A stretch of 64,000 nt of DNA from Nannobrachium achirus (Eukaryota; Chordata; Actinopteri; Myctophiformes; Myctophidae). Numbering within the stretch: position 1 is the first letter of the stretch; each line of letters opens with the position of its first letter. The stretch spans positions 72,780,164 through 72,844,163 of the forward strand of contig OY997643.1 of assembly GCA_963921795.1 (NCBI GenBank), given 5' to 3'. Made by a program: the position numbers and the translations under genes. The notes under the pieces were generated by a model. It was not told the origin of the DNA, searched no databases, and worked only from the letters and a program-made list of their open reading frames with translations. Positions 10,505-20,729 of the stretch are shown piece by piece.

Positions 10505-10546
10505 GAACCGCTGAGGAAGGCCTGTAGGCCGAAACGCGTCCGTTTC
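10505..10546 (+). ncRNA. Candidate minimal hammerhead ribozyme
   Basis: The order of parts fits a type I hammerhead: GAACCG (stem I, 5' strand), CTGAGGA (the CUGANGA core), GGCC-TGTA-GGCC (stem II and loop), GAAAC, a very short stem III, GTC (cleavage triplet), then CGTTTC, which pairs with GAACCG at five of six positions. Minimal hammerheads with very short stem III are known from Penelope-like elements and retrozymes, and 'CTGAGGAAGRCCTG...GAAACG' stretches are widespread in fish. This copy is followed by CTGCTGCTGCTGC and 'aaataaataaata', but no Penelope protein is seen. The fold is my hand alignment, not a computed structure. Confidence 0.4.
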
Positions 10547-10796
10547 TCTAAATAGACTGCTGCTGCTGCTGCGCATGTTTAAATAAATAAATACTTTTAA
10601 AAGTCAATATTCAAGAGAGTGCGGATATTCCCTTCTTTCTGATTGTCCAATGATCCATCCTTTTATTTGGCCTGCAAAAGATGTAAAGGATGGACACTCA
10701 AGTTCATGAGTAGATCGTTCCAATATTGCACTTCCTTGAACTGAAAAGGAATTTTGCGTAAAAGGCTGTGTGCGTCTGGACTGCACCTCACCGTCC

Positions 10797-11318
10797 CCCA
10801 GGGACGTGCTGGCCATTGGGAAAAGCGGGACTACTCCCGAACGGCTGGTTCATTCCCGGCCTGTCCAGGCCGGCCATTAAGAAAAATTTTGGGGGCTGGG
10901 CGGCCAACAAAGTAAATCGTCACTGTTGGGCAGAAACCTCGTATCTCCAAGTTTCAAATGTATAAACTTTTTCGCAAAGCAAAGTCCTGCTTCATCATAT
11001 AAGGCAGTTGCACAAAAGTAGTGAAAACAGCAGATCTACAGTGTTCTTGTAGATCGGCTGTTTTCACTAGTTTAAATCATTTTTAAAATGATAAATACAA
11101 AACAAACGGTTTTGGACATACAAGGTTTCCACCCGACAATGACGAAATATAACTCATGTACAGTAATTGGCCCACTGGCTTGTCACTTGTCGTGATCTGA
11201 AATGGCAAATCTTTGAGTAGCAGCAGCGCTATAGAGAGAGATCTCTCTCTCTATAGCGCGCAATGAGGGCCTCTACAACTCTTTTTCCCGGGCTGAATCA
11301 GGGGCCCAGCACGTCCCT
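10797..11318. mobile_element. hAT-like element with TSD, carrying a nested family C copy
   Basis: The left end CAGGGACGTGCTGGCC and the right end GGCCCAGCACGTCCCT are inverted copies. The flanks share CACCGTCC (10789-10796 and 11319-11326), an 8-bp duplication. Family C (10915-11150) is inserted in its middle. At about 11226-11259 a nearly perfect 34-bp palindrome joins GCGCTATAGAGAGAGATC to CTCTCTCTATAGCGC. No transposase. Confidence 0.75.
10915..11150 (+). mobile_element. Family C MITE with hairpin
   Basis: Terminal inverted repeats: 'atcgtcactgttgggcagaa' and 'acctcgtatctccaagtttc' at the left, and 'tggacatacaaggtttccac' and 'ccgacaatgacgaaatat' at the right. Other copies are at 23181-23423 and 55582-55846. 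The centre is the hairpin at 11017-11070, flanked by the complementary AGTAGTGAAAACAGC and GCTGTTTTCACTAGTT. Class unknown; the flanks suggest an AT-rich target. Confidence 0.8.
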
Positions 11319-11408
11319 CACCGTCCCCTCTGGTGATTTGGACAGCGTTTGCAGAACCGGCCTCTGGTCTTAATGCACCAGGACCAGAGGTCATCGCCTT
11401 GTGGTGGA

Positions 11409-11841
11409 TAGGGCCGTCACGATTATGACATTTTACATGACAATTAATTGTCACTCAAATAATTGCGATTAACGATTTAATTGTGTTTTTGTCATTGACA
11501 ATTACATTTCTGTTTGGCTTGTAGGCTTTGAAGTTGCACATGGTAGATACATGACACATACTGTAACTTAAATATTCAAAGACATTACTGACATATTTGA
11601 CAACTTTATACTTAAAAAAGAACATTGATAGTGGAAGTAGCCGATCGATCGACAAGCTCACAACGTGTCGCATCATGACGCGTTGTGAGCTTGCAGATCT
11701 GCTATTTCCACTACTTTTTAAAAGTGTGTAACTATATTAACATTTCTCAACATGGAAACGATTATGACGATTATGCAAAATAATTGGGATTACCTCAAAT
11801 AATTGCGATTAGACGATTATGTAATAATTGTGACAGCCCCA
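11409..11841 (+). mobile_element. hAT element (TAGGGCCGTCAC ends), 8-bp TSD
   Basis: TAGGGCCGTCACGATTATGA at the left and ATTGTGACAGCCCCA at the right are inverted copies, flanked by the exact duplication GTGGTGGA (11401-11408 and 11842-11849). It is non-autonomous. A hairpin copy at 11629-11711 occupies the middle, in the orientation where the left arm carries GCCGATC and the right arm GATCTGC. Its flanks are complementary (TAGTGGAA and TTCCACTA). A second copy, in reverse, lies at 61729-61927 and is cut by the assembly gap. Confidence 0.9.
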
Positions 11842-11901
11842 GTGGTGGATATTTCTTTGTCAAAGTTCTATGTTGGCCATGGATATGCAAATGAGCGGAC
11901 A

Positions 11902-12528
11902 CTAATATAATAATAATAATAATAATAAAGCTTTATTTGTATAGCACCTTTCATGACATGAAATGCAGCTCAAAGTGCTTTACAGAGCAGAAGATGAAGC
12001 ACAAGTGCTTAACAGAAAAAAATAAAATACACATGAATACAATAAAGCAGAAAAATAAAAACATAAAACATTGAAGAACAATTTCAGAACAGCGTGGACG
12101 TCAATAGCATCAAAGAGATTAAAAAATTCAGCTAAAAGCAAGAGTAAAGAAATAGGTCTTGAGCTGTGCTTTAAAGCTATCCACAGAGGCTGCCTGTCTT
12201 AGGTGTAGTGGGAGTTTATTCCAAACTGTCGGTCCGTAGAAGCAGAAAGCTGCTTCACCATATTTTTTATATTTCATTTTAGGCACATCGAATACAGTAG
12301 GTCAGCACTAGAAGACCTGAGTGGGCGGTTTGGAACGTATCTATGCAGGCAGTCATAGAGGTACGAAGGTGCCAGACCATTTAGAGCTTTATAAACAAGT
12401 AAAATAATTTTAAAATCAATCCTAAAAACAACCGAGAGCCAGTGTAGCGACGCTAAGACTGGAGTAATATGTTCTCTCATCTTAGCTTTAGTTAAAACTC
12501 TGGCTACCGCATATGACCATAAACACAC
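11902..12528 (-). mobile_element. 5'-truncated L2-type LINE
   Basis: On the minus strand, 12528-12274 encodes the C-terminal part of a non-LTR reverse transcriptase, with the landmarks REHITPVLASLHWLS, RIDFKIILLVYKALNGLAPS and YVPNRPLRSSSADLL. After a frameshift near 12275 the protein continues as YGEAAFCFYGPTVWNKLPLH and LRQAASVDSFKAQLKTYFF, then stops. The 3' end has GCACTTTGAGCTGCATTTCA and CTATACAAATAAAGC, followed by an (ATT)n tail (11902-11928). These are standard fish L2 landmarks from memory. Everything upstream of the HITPV region is missing. Confidence 0.85.
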
Positions 12529-13782
12529 AAAGAGCTCTTGAGTGACCACAACAGGTCTGTAACACTGAGAGTGTAGCACAGCCTACACACAGAACCACAT
12601 GTCCATTTGGTTCCATTTGTACACCCAGAGTTATGGGGTTCCTTGAAAATGAAAAGGTTTGACAAAATGATACTAGTGGACTCCTATAATTGCGACCGCA
12701 GGGAGCAGTTTAGTGTGAAAACCTGCTGCAGTTGTGTCACACTGTCTGTCACGCTAAGCTGTCACTCTTGCCTGTCACACCTCCTACAGGCGCTTGCTGT
12801 AACTACACCTGTGATCAGTGTTAAGACCGTTCAGTTGTGGTAGTGTCATCTCATCCTGTATTTCTTAAACTGAATGTTGACGTGTTTCTTTTTTGCCATT
12901 TAAAAAAAAAATCTTTAGGTAAGTCTAAATAGTCAAATTAGCTGGTATCCACTGCGGTCGCTCCTCTATCTTAGGGAGTGTTAAGCCCTTTGCACACAGG
13001 CGCGTTTATCCGCACGGATAAAACGGACAATTTCATTTTTTTAAAAGAAAACAATGATTCTCTACGTCCTCATGCACACCGGATCCGAATTAGCCGTGCG
13101 ACGAGTGGCCGCGGCCGTGCGTTTTTTCTTGATCGAACCCAGTTCGATTCGTGCGTCTTGTCGCATGCGGTAAAAAACTCATCACTCCTTTTATGACTCC
13201 TTTTGGGATCCGCAGCGCCGATTCCGCACAGCATTGCACACCAAATCCAATGCGTTATTCATGCAGCAAACGGAAGAAATGCAACTGTCCTGTGTGCAAA
13301 GGGCTTTACTTGTGTGTTACATATTGTCACAGTAAATCAGTGTCGTACATATTCAGAGGAAAACCTGGAGTCTGTCAGTCATTTTTAGAAACGATCGTGC
13401 AACGAGCATTTCCCCATCGATCACGACTTTCGCCAACAGTCGTCGATACGGCGCGTTTCCCTTTCACCCCCTCCTCTCTCTCTCTCTCTCTCACAGTTCA
13501 CTGGTGTGCACTGAGGAGCCAGGGCACATTAAAGGTGGGCTTCATGTGGAAACCTTTTATTACTTTACCCCCCCCCCCTCCCCCCGGAATACATTTTCCA
13601 CCTGTTTGAGCGCGTCGGCGCGATGCACGGTGACGCGGCGTGACACACTGCGTTCTCCCAGGGTAATTCAGCCCGCTGGTAATACATTGATGCTCTGTCA
13701 GAGCAGAGAGGGAGAAACGGACTTGACCCACACTGGCCTTTTTTTACTACATTCTGATGCTGCTGGATTCAGACAGCCGAGA

Positions 13783-13815
<33 letters not shown>

Positions 13816-13816
13816 G
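12529..13816. other. Unassigned sequence with low-complexity runs
   Basis: No gene that I can support. 12590-12660 contains 'ccatttggttccatttgta' wording shared with 7700 and 58060. 12990-13300 is CpG-rich and begins TTAAGCCCTTTGCACACAGG, resembling a transposon end, but I find no partner end. A CT run lies at 13470-13492 and a G run of about 28 at 13785-13814. The 152-codon plus-strand ORF (13151-13609) has no domain I recognise and runs through low-complexity C and CT stretches. Confidence 0.4.
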
Positions 13817-14270
13817 CAGGGGCGTCACAAGGGGGGGCGAAAGTGGGACTGAGGTGGAGGGGCCCTAGTAACTTTAGCTATTGAAAAATAGCAGATATAC
13901 AAGCTTGTAGATCTGCTATTTTTGAAAAGTCCTAAAAATGTGTGCAAATCTTTGAATATATGTATTATTTAAGCGAACATTTGCAACTCAAATTTTGCTT
14001 CTGGGGGTCCCTGGAACTATATATTTTGAGATGGGGGTCCGTGGCCAAATACATATCATCTTGGGGGTCCTTCACAAAAAAAAGTTTGAGCACCACTGAC
14101 ATAGGAACATATAGTTTTCTTGCACACATTTTCTCAAAAATAGCAGATCTACAAGCTCGCAGCGCGGCGCTGTGAGCTTGTATATCTGCTATTTTTCAAT
14201 AGTTAACATTCATGGGGGGCCCGCAGTGAATTCTTGTACCCAGGGCCCAGAAACTGGTGTGACGCGCCTG
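13817..14270 (+). mobile_element. Family B element with two hairpins
   Basis: CAGGGGCGTCACAAGGGGG at the left and GGTGTGACGCGCCTG at the right are inverted ends. Two hairpins sit symmetrically: 13884-13923 near the left and 14136-14195 near the right. The left flank of the first (CTATTGAAAAATAGC) is the reverse complement of the right flank of the second (GCTATTTTTCAATAG). Between them is a hAT-like end: GGGGGTCCCTGGAACTATAT, 'gggggtccgtggccaaatac', then AGTTTGAGCACCACTG. This suggests a composite element. Confidence 0.8.
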
Positions 14271-14569
14271 GGGGGAGAGAAAGGGGGGGGGGGGGGGGAG
14301 AACGAGGCGGTGGAGGTCACGGAGAGTGAAAGTGAAAATCCTCTTCTGTTTGAAATGAAGATAAGCTTTGTATAAAAAATAATTATAGAACTTCAGGTTC
14401 ACTGGTTGGCACCTGAAAGGTCTCCCTTTTAACAGAATGCTGAACCTTCCTCTTTAGAATGAGGACAGGGTATCGATGCTCTTTATTTTAAATCTCGTAT
14501 AGCTAAGCCTTCCGGAAGGAAAGATGTTTAATGTTAAAAATATCTTATAATATGAACCAACCGCTAAAG

Positions 14570-14762
14570 GAACATAGAGCTGAGGCAACATATATAGGGC
14601 AAAATAACATACACAAGGAACAAAGGGCTGAGTGAACATACCTGTAGAGCTATAAGGGAACAGGGGCTAATCCTAAACCTAACCTCAATAAAACTATGCC
14701 TAAACCTAAACCTAACCCTAAAACCTAACCCTAACCAATGTAGGACTAATGAGATGTCAGAC
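14570..14762. repeat. GAACATAGGGCTGAGG repeat and telomere-like stretch
   Basis: Degenerate units of a 'ggaacaaagggctgagtgaacata' type lie at 14570-14650. They grade into CCTAAACCTAACC / CCTAACCCTAACC units (14670-14742), which resemble the vertebrate telomere repeat. The same GAACATAGGGCTGAGG wording resumes at 15643-15690, so the LINE at 14763-15641 was inserted into or beside this array. Confidence 0.65.
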
Positions 14763-15641
14763 TTATGGGCAGTCCCCAAGGGATTGTCAAGGGAGGTGGG
14801 ATTTTGTCCCCTTTTTTATTTAATCTGTACATGGATGATCTGTCAAGGGATTTGAACCTCTGTAGAACTGGCTGTGTCAATGGCAATGTAGTTGTCAACC
14901 ATCTCATGTACGAGGATGATTTGGTAATCTTGTATAGTGCAGGGTTGCAACAGCTTCTGAGGATTTGTTCCCAGTATGGCACAAATTTTTATATTAAGTA
15001 TAACGCCAAGAAGAGTAGCATCCTGATTGTGCGTAGTAGAGATGATAAAAGGGCTGTTTTCCCTCATGTTATCCTCAGTAACAATACTCTTATAGTATGC
15101 AAAGAGATTAAGTATCTCGGGCATCATATCTCTGATGATCTCTCTGATGACAAAGACATCCATAGACAACGTTGCAAACATGTTAATGCATACATTTCAC
15201 AAGTGCTCTGTAGATGTCAAGGTATCACTTTTAAAGCATTCTGTACACCATTGTATACTGCCCACTTGTGGAGCAATTACAAGGCTAGCAGTATGCAAAA
15301 GCTAAAGGTGGCTTACAATGACTCACTAAGGTTACTGGTTAGGGTACCAAGATGGCACAGTGCCAGCCAGTTGTTTGTTAACTTGGGGGTGCCTACTTGT
15401 CAAGCCCTGTTAAGAGACTTTAATGTATAAATATGTGTCGTCTAGAAGAGTCGGAAAACAGTATCAAAGTGTTCCAATCGGTTCTCGTCCATGCTCAGGA
15501 GACATTGGCGTAATAGCCTCACTGTGAGCATATATTTATATATTCTCTTTTATCTGACTTTTGTACTTTTTTTTATTAATATTTTTATGTTTTATGATTG
15601 TGATATGGACGCGAGTCTGAAATAAAGATTGATTATTATTG
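14763..15641 (+). mobile_element. 5'-truncated non-LTR retrotransposon
   Basis: Contains the 3' half of a reverse-transcriptase ORF (14765-15430), a 3' untranslated region, a polyadenylation-like AATAAAG at about 15621-15627 and a 'attgattattattg' tail, which is a typical LINE 3' end. The 5' end is cut at the G-x-x-x-GGILSP motif of the polymerase. Confidence 0.85.
14765..15430 (+). pseudogene. LINE reverse transcriptase, C-terminal half
   Basis: The 221-codon frame copies LINE RNA into DNA in its intact relatives. It opens with the palm motif GGGILSPFLFNLYMDDLS (residues about 10-27). The catalytic box reads MYEDDLVILY (residues 48-57); the usual [FY]ADD is YEDD here, so an alanine next to the catalytic aspartates is replaced. 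Further landmarks are EIKYLGHHISDDLSDDKD and FKAFCTPLYTAHLWSNYK, common in vertebrate jockey/CR1-like LINEs. After the stop, the next frame continues as MYKYVSSRRV-like or, with a one-base shift, VCRLEESENSIKVFQSVL, so a frameshift broke the tail. There is no 5' half, so it is dead. The clade is not certain. Confidence 0.85.
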
Positions 15642-15689
15642 AAGGAACATAGGGCTGAGGGAACAAAGGGCTGAGGGAACATAGATGGA

Positions 15690-16124
15690 ACATATACAAA
15701 GAGGTTTGGGGGCGCTGGAAGCTAATATTTGTTAAAGGGGGGTGCTTGTGTACCTTTGGGGGAGGAGGAGTTTATTTTATGCAAGTGCACATTTTCATTA
15801 ACTCATTTTGTCTCCATATGGTACTGGTCATTGATTGTGTCAATAAGGTAGATACTGGTCATCATCTCCATATATTGCTCAGTATCATATTAGTATCATG
15901 TCACATGATCATGTCACATGATCCTGACATGACACTGACATGATACTGACTGACCGATACAGACATAATGATGACCATGATCCTGACATGATACTGACCA
16001 TGCTCCCCTTTCAGAAATATTGCTTCTAGCGTCCCCCGATGTTCTCTGAAGAACACCTGAGTTGAGGTGCTGCTGACTATGCAGATGATAATGACTGAAA
16101 CCAAACGCACAGTCCTTCAGCCAC
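15690..16124. other. Unassigned sequence with short TGACATGATAC-type repeats
   Basis: 15890-16005 holds repeated 'atcatgtcacatgat', 'cctgacatgacactgacat' wording, a degenerate short tandem repeat. No gene is seen. Confidence 0.45.
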
Positions 16125-16245
16125 CATGCAAATAATCTATTTCCACAACCATCGTTTCGACTGTAGCCGTCAGTCTTCCCCAGGGTTTAACGTGAGAGAG
16201 ACTGCTACGGTCGAAACGTAGGTTGTCTAAATAAATTATTTGCAT
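16125..16245. repeat. Inverted repeat with GTCGAAACG motifs
   Basis: The left arm starts ATGCAAATAATCTATTTCCA and includes CATCGTTTCGACTGTAG. The right arm has GGTCGAAACGTAGGTTGT and ends AATAAATTATTTGCAT. The arms are about 75-80% complementary over some 45 bp. GTCGAAACG next to a short stem resembles the GAAAC part of the 10.5 kb ribozyme candidate, but the CUGANGA box is absent. Confidence 0.7.
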
Positions 16246-16261
16246 TTCGTCTGCGCTGCCT

Positions 16262-16513
16262 CTTTCTTTTCAATGAAAAATACACATTAACATCAATCCA
16301 ATGCTGATGACGGTGATGTCAGTGTCAAAACAATGCCTATGCAGCTATATGAAATCTATGAAAGTTGAATCTGCAACATGTTATACAATATGTGGTGGTG
16401 GTGGTGGGGGGGTCCCTGCTTCATCTCTCTCTCAGCTATAGGGGGTCCTTGCTTCATCTCTCTCTCTCTCAGCTATAGGGGGTCCTTGACCTGAAACATG
16501 TCTTAGACCCCTG
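16262..16513 (+). mobile_element. hAT family A, 3' end fragment
   Basis: Matches the last third of family A ('acattaacatcaatccaa', 'ctatatgaaatctatgaa', 'gggggtccctgcttcatctc'), ending 'gacctgaaacatgtcttaga' and then CCCCTG. The 5' part is missing. Confidence 0.75.
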
Positions 16514-16553
16514 CTGTAAACAATAACACATACAGTCTGGTGTTCAGAATGAT

Positions 16554-16995
16554 AAAGAGAAACATGGATGGGTGGTCTTAAAGAGAAACATGGATGGGTG
16601 GTCTTAAAGAGAAACATGGATGGGTGGTCTTAAAGAGAAACATGGATGGGTGGTCTTAAAGAGAAACATGGATGGGTGGTCTTAAAGAGAAACATGGATG
16701 GGTGGTCTTAAAGAGAAACATGGATGGGTGGTCTTAAAGAGAAACATGGATGGGTGGTCTTAAAGAGAAACATTGATGGGTGGTCTTAAAGAGAAACATG
16801 GATGGGTGGTCTTAAAGAGAAACATGGATGGGTGGTCTTAAAGAGAAACATGGGTGGGTGGTCTTAAAGAGAAACATGGATGGGTGGTCTTAAAGAGAAA
16901 CATGGATGGGTGGTCTTAAAGAGAAACATGGATGGGTGGTCTTAAAGAGAAACATGGATGGGTGGTCTTAAAGAGAAACATGGATGGGTGGTCTT
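16554..16995. repeat. 26-bp minisatellite, 17 copies
   Basis: The unit AAAGAGAAACATGGATGGGT plus 'ggtctt' is repeated 17 times over 442 bp with almost no divergence; one unit has 'cattgatggg' and one 'catgggtggg'. High identity implies recent expansion. Confidence 0.97.
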
Positions 16996-17420
16996 GAGCT
17001 GAACGGGTCTGGGAACGCCTGCTTCAAGGTCATATTCTTCAGTCCCTGTCATCGGCGTAATTTATCCTACAGTTTGCCAAGATCGACATATTTTCTTTTT
17101 AAATAACATCACGCTAATTTGATAGAGATCTAATCCATGGATGAATGCGAATGGCAGAGAGAGAGAGATAGAGATAGAGAGATATATATATATAGAGAGA
17201 GAGACATAGAGAGAGACATAGAGAGTTTTTCGAGTCTTTGTCCCTCCTCAATTTGCATGCCTAATGAAGCCGAGCGGCGAGTTAATAGCGGGTGTAATGA
17301 CTTCTGACTGGCTGGACTGTGGCGATGCCAGGGGGTAATGCCAGGGTGGACCAGGATGCTATAGGGTTAGTGTGCCCGGCGCACAGGGCACACTGGACAC
17401 TGACTGGTCGCGCTGTGGCA
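16996..17420. other. Unassigned sequence with GA/TA low complexity
   Basis: 17155-17225 is a (GA)n and (TA)n mixture. Nothing else recognised. Confidence 0.4.
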
Positions 17421-17671
17421 GTGTTAATTCTGACAACAAATTTTGGTTTTGTTTTAGTAGTTTTTTAGTCTATTTTGTCTATGTTGTCTATTTTCAACCA
17501 AACATAAAATGACTTGTCTTTTTAGTTCTACTGGATCTCTTCTCCACTAGTCCCTCGCTAAACGTAGTTTTGGTCATCATAGATTACTTTTTATTTAGGT
17601 TTCAGTCAGTGAAAAAAGGTCATCGACTGACATTTTTTTGTCATGGTTTTAGTCGACGAAATGAACTCTGT
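17421..17671. mobile_element. MITE-like repeat, GTTAATTCTGACAACAAATT start
   Basis: The left end reads GTGTTAATTCTGACAACAAA and the right end TTTAGTCGACGAAATGAACT. Rich in TTTTAGTC/TGTCTATTTT wording, this resembles a fish repeat ending in 'GTCGACGAAATTAAC', recalled from memory. The inverted relation of its ends is weak. Confidence 0.45.
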
Positions 17672-17757
17672 GCTTTTACTTGTAACAGAGTATTTCTATA
17701 TTGCGGTATTGATACTTTTACTTAAGTAAAACAACTGAGTACTTTTTTTCCACCCCT
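17672..17757 (-). repeat. Family E terminal fragment
   Basis: 'cttttacttgtaacagagta', 'cggtattgatacttttactt' and a 'ttttttccaccc' end match the terminus of family E. Confidence 0.6.
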
Positions 17758-17771
17758 GGAGTGGAGAGGAG

Positions 17772-18309
17772 TAGCCTAGTTCCAGACCCTGAATCGCTAG
17801 CCACACCCCTTTAATTTTTTTGTTTCTGCGATTCAGGTCTAGAATCGCTCTCATTGAGGAGGCCTGCCTCGGTTGAAAATCCGATCGGCGAATCAGCGTC
17901 GTGAATCAGCGTCTTGTGATCAGCGTGGGTGGGGGTTTCCCAGAACTCATGTGTGTTTCCAAGTATACCAGCGCCGCCGCCGTACCGCGCATCGCGGTAA
18001 AATGCGGTAAATTGCGGTAAAATGCGATCGTATCGATCTCGCTATGAAACACCAGTAGCAGGCATGTTATGTTGTGTTTGATTACTAGTTCGTAGTGCTC
18101 CTATTCTGACTGTTTCTTTGGTTAGCAAGTAGCACTAGCAAGCAACAGGCTAGCTACTAGCCAGCCAGTCATGTGTTGGTCGGTGAACCAATCGCTGAAG
18201 ACTGCCTCTTTTTGGCAACGCCCATCCCTGCAATCGCCCTGGGGGGAAGCGAGTTCAGACTGAATAATGAAGTGAAACGAAATGTCAATTCAGGCTGAGT
18301 GTCAGGCTA
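17772..18309 (+). mobile_element. hAT-like element, TAGCCTRG ends, 8-9 bp TSD
   Basis: The left end TAGCCTAGTTCCAGACCCTG and right end 'ttcaggctgagtgtcaggcta' are imperfect inverted copies. GGAGAGGAG is duplicated on both sides (17763-17771 and 18310-18318). The interior holds a second 'tctgcgattcaggtctagaatcgc' repeat near 17825-17850 and no transposase. Confidence 0.7.
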
Positions 18310-18439
18310 GGAGAGGAGAGCTGTAGGAGTGGACAGGACAGGCAGACTCCCGGTCCAGAGAACTGGAGTTGACACCCGTGTCTGTTTGTATCAGTGACAC
18401 AAAGGACACACATTGTTTTCCAGTGGGCAGAGAAAGGGA

Positions 18440-18795
18440 AGGACAGCAGGGACGTGCAGAGAATGTTAGAGAGGCAGGGGTTGGAATTTCCAAAAGGGCC
18501 TTTTGGTGGAAGCACCGAAAATAGCAGACCTCCAAGCTCACATCGCGGGCCGACGAGTCAATAACCAAGTCAATACTGGAGATGTGGCGTAACGGCATGG
18601 ATTTCTACACATAGAGGGCAATTCTTTCAACATAAGATGCTGCATAGTTCAGGAGAGTTTGGACAAGGCAATTCTAATGCTGCCTTCAGGTATGGCACGG
18701 AAAGAGGACATTTGTATTTCTTTCACCATAGTACAAACTGCATTCATGGTCTGGAGAGGACACTTATTACAGACATATAAACAGATAAAAGGCCA
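18440..18795 (+). mobile_element. Family F copy
   Basis: Starts 'gggacgtgcagagaatgtta' and 'gagaggcaggggttggaat', passes through 'aagggccttttggtggaa', a hairpin arm of the 'accTCCAAGCTC' variant (18517-18550), and 'gagatgtggcgtaacggca', 'ttcaacataagatgctgca'. The same order, reversed, is present at 48441-49040; a terminal piece is at 38545-38640. A fragment of family D follows (18795-18860). Confidence 0.7.
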
Positions 18796-18860
18796 GGGGG
18801 GTCCACAGTTCAAATATGATTTGAACTGTGGACCTGACAAGTTGGGGAACCTTTGTCCTA

Positions 18861-19844
18861 GTGTAGCAGAGATTTGGGGGCTCGTCCGGGATCTGGGATG
18901 TCCGGTGCAGGCGAGGTCAAAGGGGGTGTTGGTGGGGAAGTTAGCAGAGTAGTTCTGCCTGGAAACCAGAAGCTTAAAGATGCAGTTTCTCCCTTAAAAC
19001 ATGATCAGGTATTATGATTGTACTATTTAAAAAAGAAAGTGTACAGAAAGAGTTAAAAGTGTGTTCTTTATGTGGCCACACACTCCAGTGTGCCTGGTTG
19101 TTCAGATGGGTGGTGACCCATGAAGTTCAGGTGTATGGTAAAAGGTGGAGGGGATGAGTTTATGATGTCATTAAATCTGTGTTTTTCCACTGGGCCTTTT
19201 GGCTCAGAGGCTTTCAGCTTTCAGGAGGAAAACACAAATACACGGGGAAGACAAATCTGCACATTATAACTCCACCTGGTGGTCTATTAGAGTAATGTTA
19301 ACTCCATAGACACATACAAAACAGAAGAAGAACAACACTATGGCACCACCTCTTTAATATCAACCCAGTTCAGGTCAGGGAGGATTCCCTTTGGTGGAGA
19401 CTGGAGAGGTACTTTACTATACCTCGCGGGAAACTGGGGTTCAAAAATCCAGGTGTTTACATTATTTTGGATGTTTTTTTTTTATGTATATATTTGTTGT
19501 TGTTGTGTTGTTATCTTCCTCTGCCTAGCATGTAGAGCGTAGTTAAGATGCAAACACACTTGTCATCTCATTCACACGTCTGTTTACCTGCAACCTTTCC
19601 CCCTTTGAAGCCATGTCAGACAGGTTCTCCTATCTCTACAGGATATGTGCTCTATTGTTCTGGAAATTGCCTGGCCTCAAGCGAGAGGGAAAAAAAAGTT
19701 GAATTGTAACTGACCTTCAAAGAACGACGCCAGAGCCTTTTGTCTCCCCTTTGTGTTTGTGTTTTTTTCTGCTTTTTTGTCAATTGCTTTGCTGTTAGTC
19801 AAAGGGCAGCCCTGTTTAAACCATTTAGACCTAGCATTATTGAA
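18861..19844. other. Unassigned non-coding sequence
   Basis: About 1 kb without a supported gene or a repeat shared within this window. T-rich stretches lie at 19470-19510 and 19750-19780. Confidence 0.4.
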
Positions 19845-20290
19845 TGCTTTAACTATTGAAAAATAGCAGACATACAAGCTCACAGCGTGGCACCGAGTGC
19901 CGCGCCGTGGGCTTTTTAGATCTGCTATTTTTGAAAAATCTAGATTTTTTTTTTTTTTTTTTGCAAGTCTTTGAATGTATCTTTTTAAAAGCGAACATTT
20001 GTAACTCAAATATTTGCTTCTGGGTGGTCCCTGGAACAGCATATTTTGAGATGGGGGTCCACGGCAAAACACCTGCAATTTTGGGGGTCCTTGACAAGAA
20101 AATGTTTGAGAACCACTGATTTAGAGGAAGGATTCAGAAGTCGGGTCAAAAATTGTGTCAAAGATATTCAAAGACTTGCACACATTAACACGACTTTTCA
20201 AACATAGCAGATCTACAAGCTCGCAGCGCGGAACTCGGTGCCGCGCTGTGAGCTTGGAGATCTGCTATTTTTCAATAGTTAAGGCACAAA
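19845..20290 (+). mobile_element. Family B internal segment with two hairpins
   Basis: Has the two symmetric hairpins of family B (19857-19933 and 20199-20273) and the internal 'gggtggtccctggaacagca', 'gggggtccacggcaaaacac', AATGTTTGAGAACCACTG segment. The outer CAGGGGCGTCACA ends are absent; the flanks are 'ttgaatgctttaa' and 'aaggcacaaaataatgg'. Both hairpins here have long GC-rich loops (CGGCACCGAGTGCCGCG type). Confidence 0.75.
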
Positions 20291-20729
20291 ATAATGGTTT
20301 AAGTGGTTAAAATCTAACTCGACTCGGGGCTGCGTTCCCGGTCTTTGGCGGTTAAAGTCAAAGGCAGCATAATGCTAGCGTGTAGATTAGCGTGGGAGGC
20401 TACACACACACACACAGTATAGATGGCAACAGCAGATAGCTTTTATTTCTTTTTTACTGAGATGACAGTGCGTTGTTGTTGTGGCATGCAGAGCCGGGGC
20501 GAAAGGGAAGCGTGTCGGATCTTTTCCATTTGAAGATTACAAACGCTCTGGAAAGCAAAAAAATAAGTAAAAATCTATAGGAAAAGAAGCTACTTTAACT
20601 TGCTTTCCACCTGGTGGAGTCCGTATTTTCGAGCATGTCATTAGTGATGTTTTTCAAAAAAAGAAAAAAGAAACAATTAAAAAAAATTTGAATCGGGCCA
20701 AGAGGATAAAGATCGATATCGTCTCTTCT

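Noticed and set aside
11649-11711. Bacterial-style intrinsic terminators or attachment sites at the hairpins
   Set aside because: The context is vertebrate repeat DNA with no prokaryotic genes; the hairpins travel within transposon families.
13151-13609. 152-codon ORF as a gene
   Set aside because: It runs through CT and C low-complexity sequence and has no recognisable domain; codons resemble the surrounding CpG-rich repeat-like DNA.
14670-14742. True telomere end
   Set aside because: Only a few degenerate CCTAAA/CCTAACC units, embedded between interspersed repeats on both sides.
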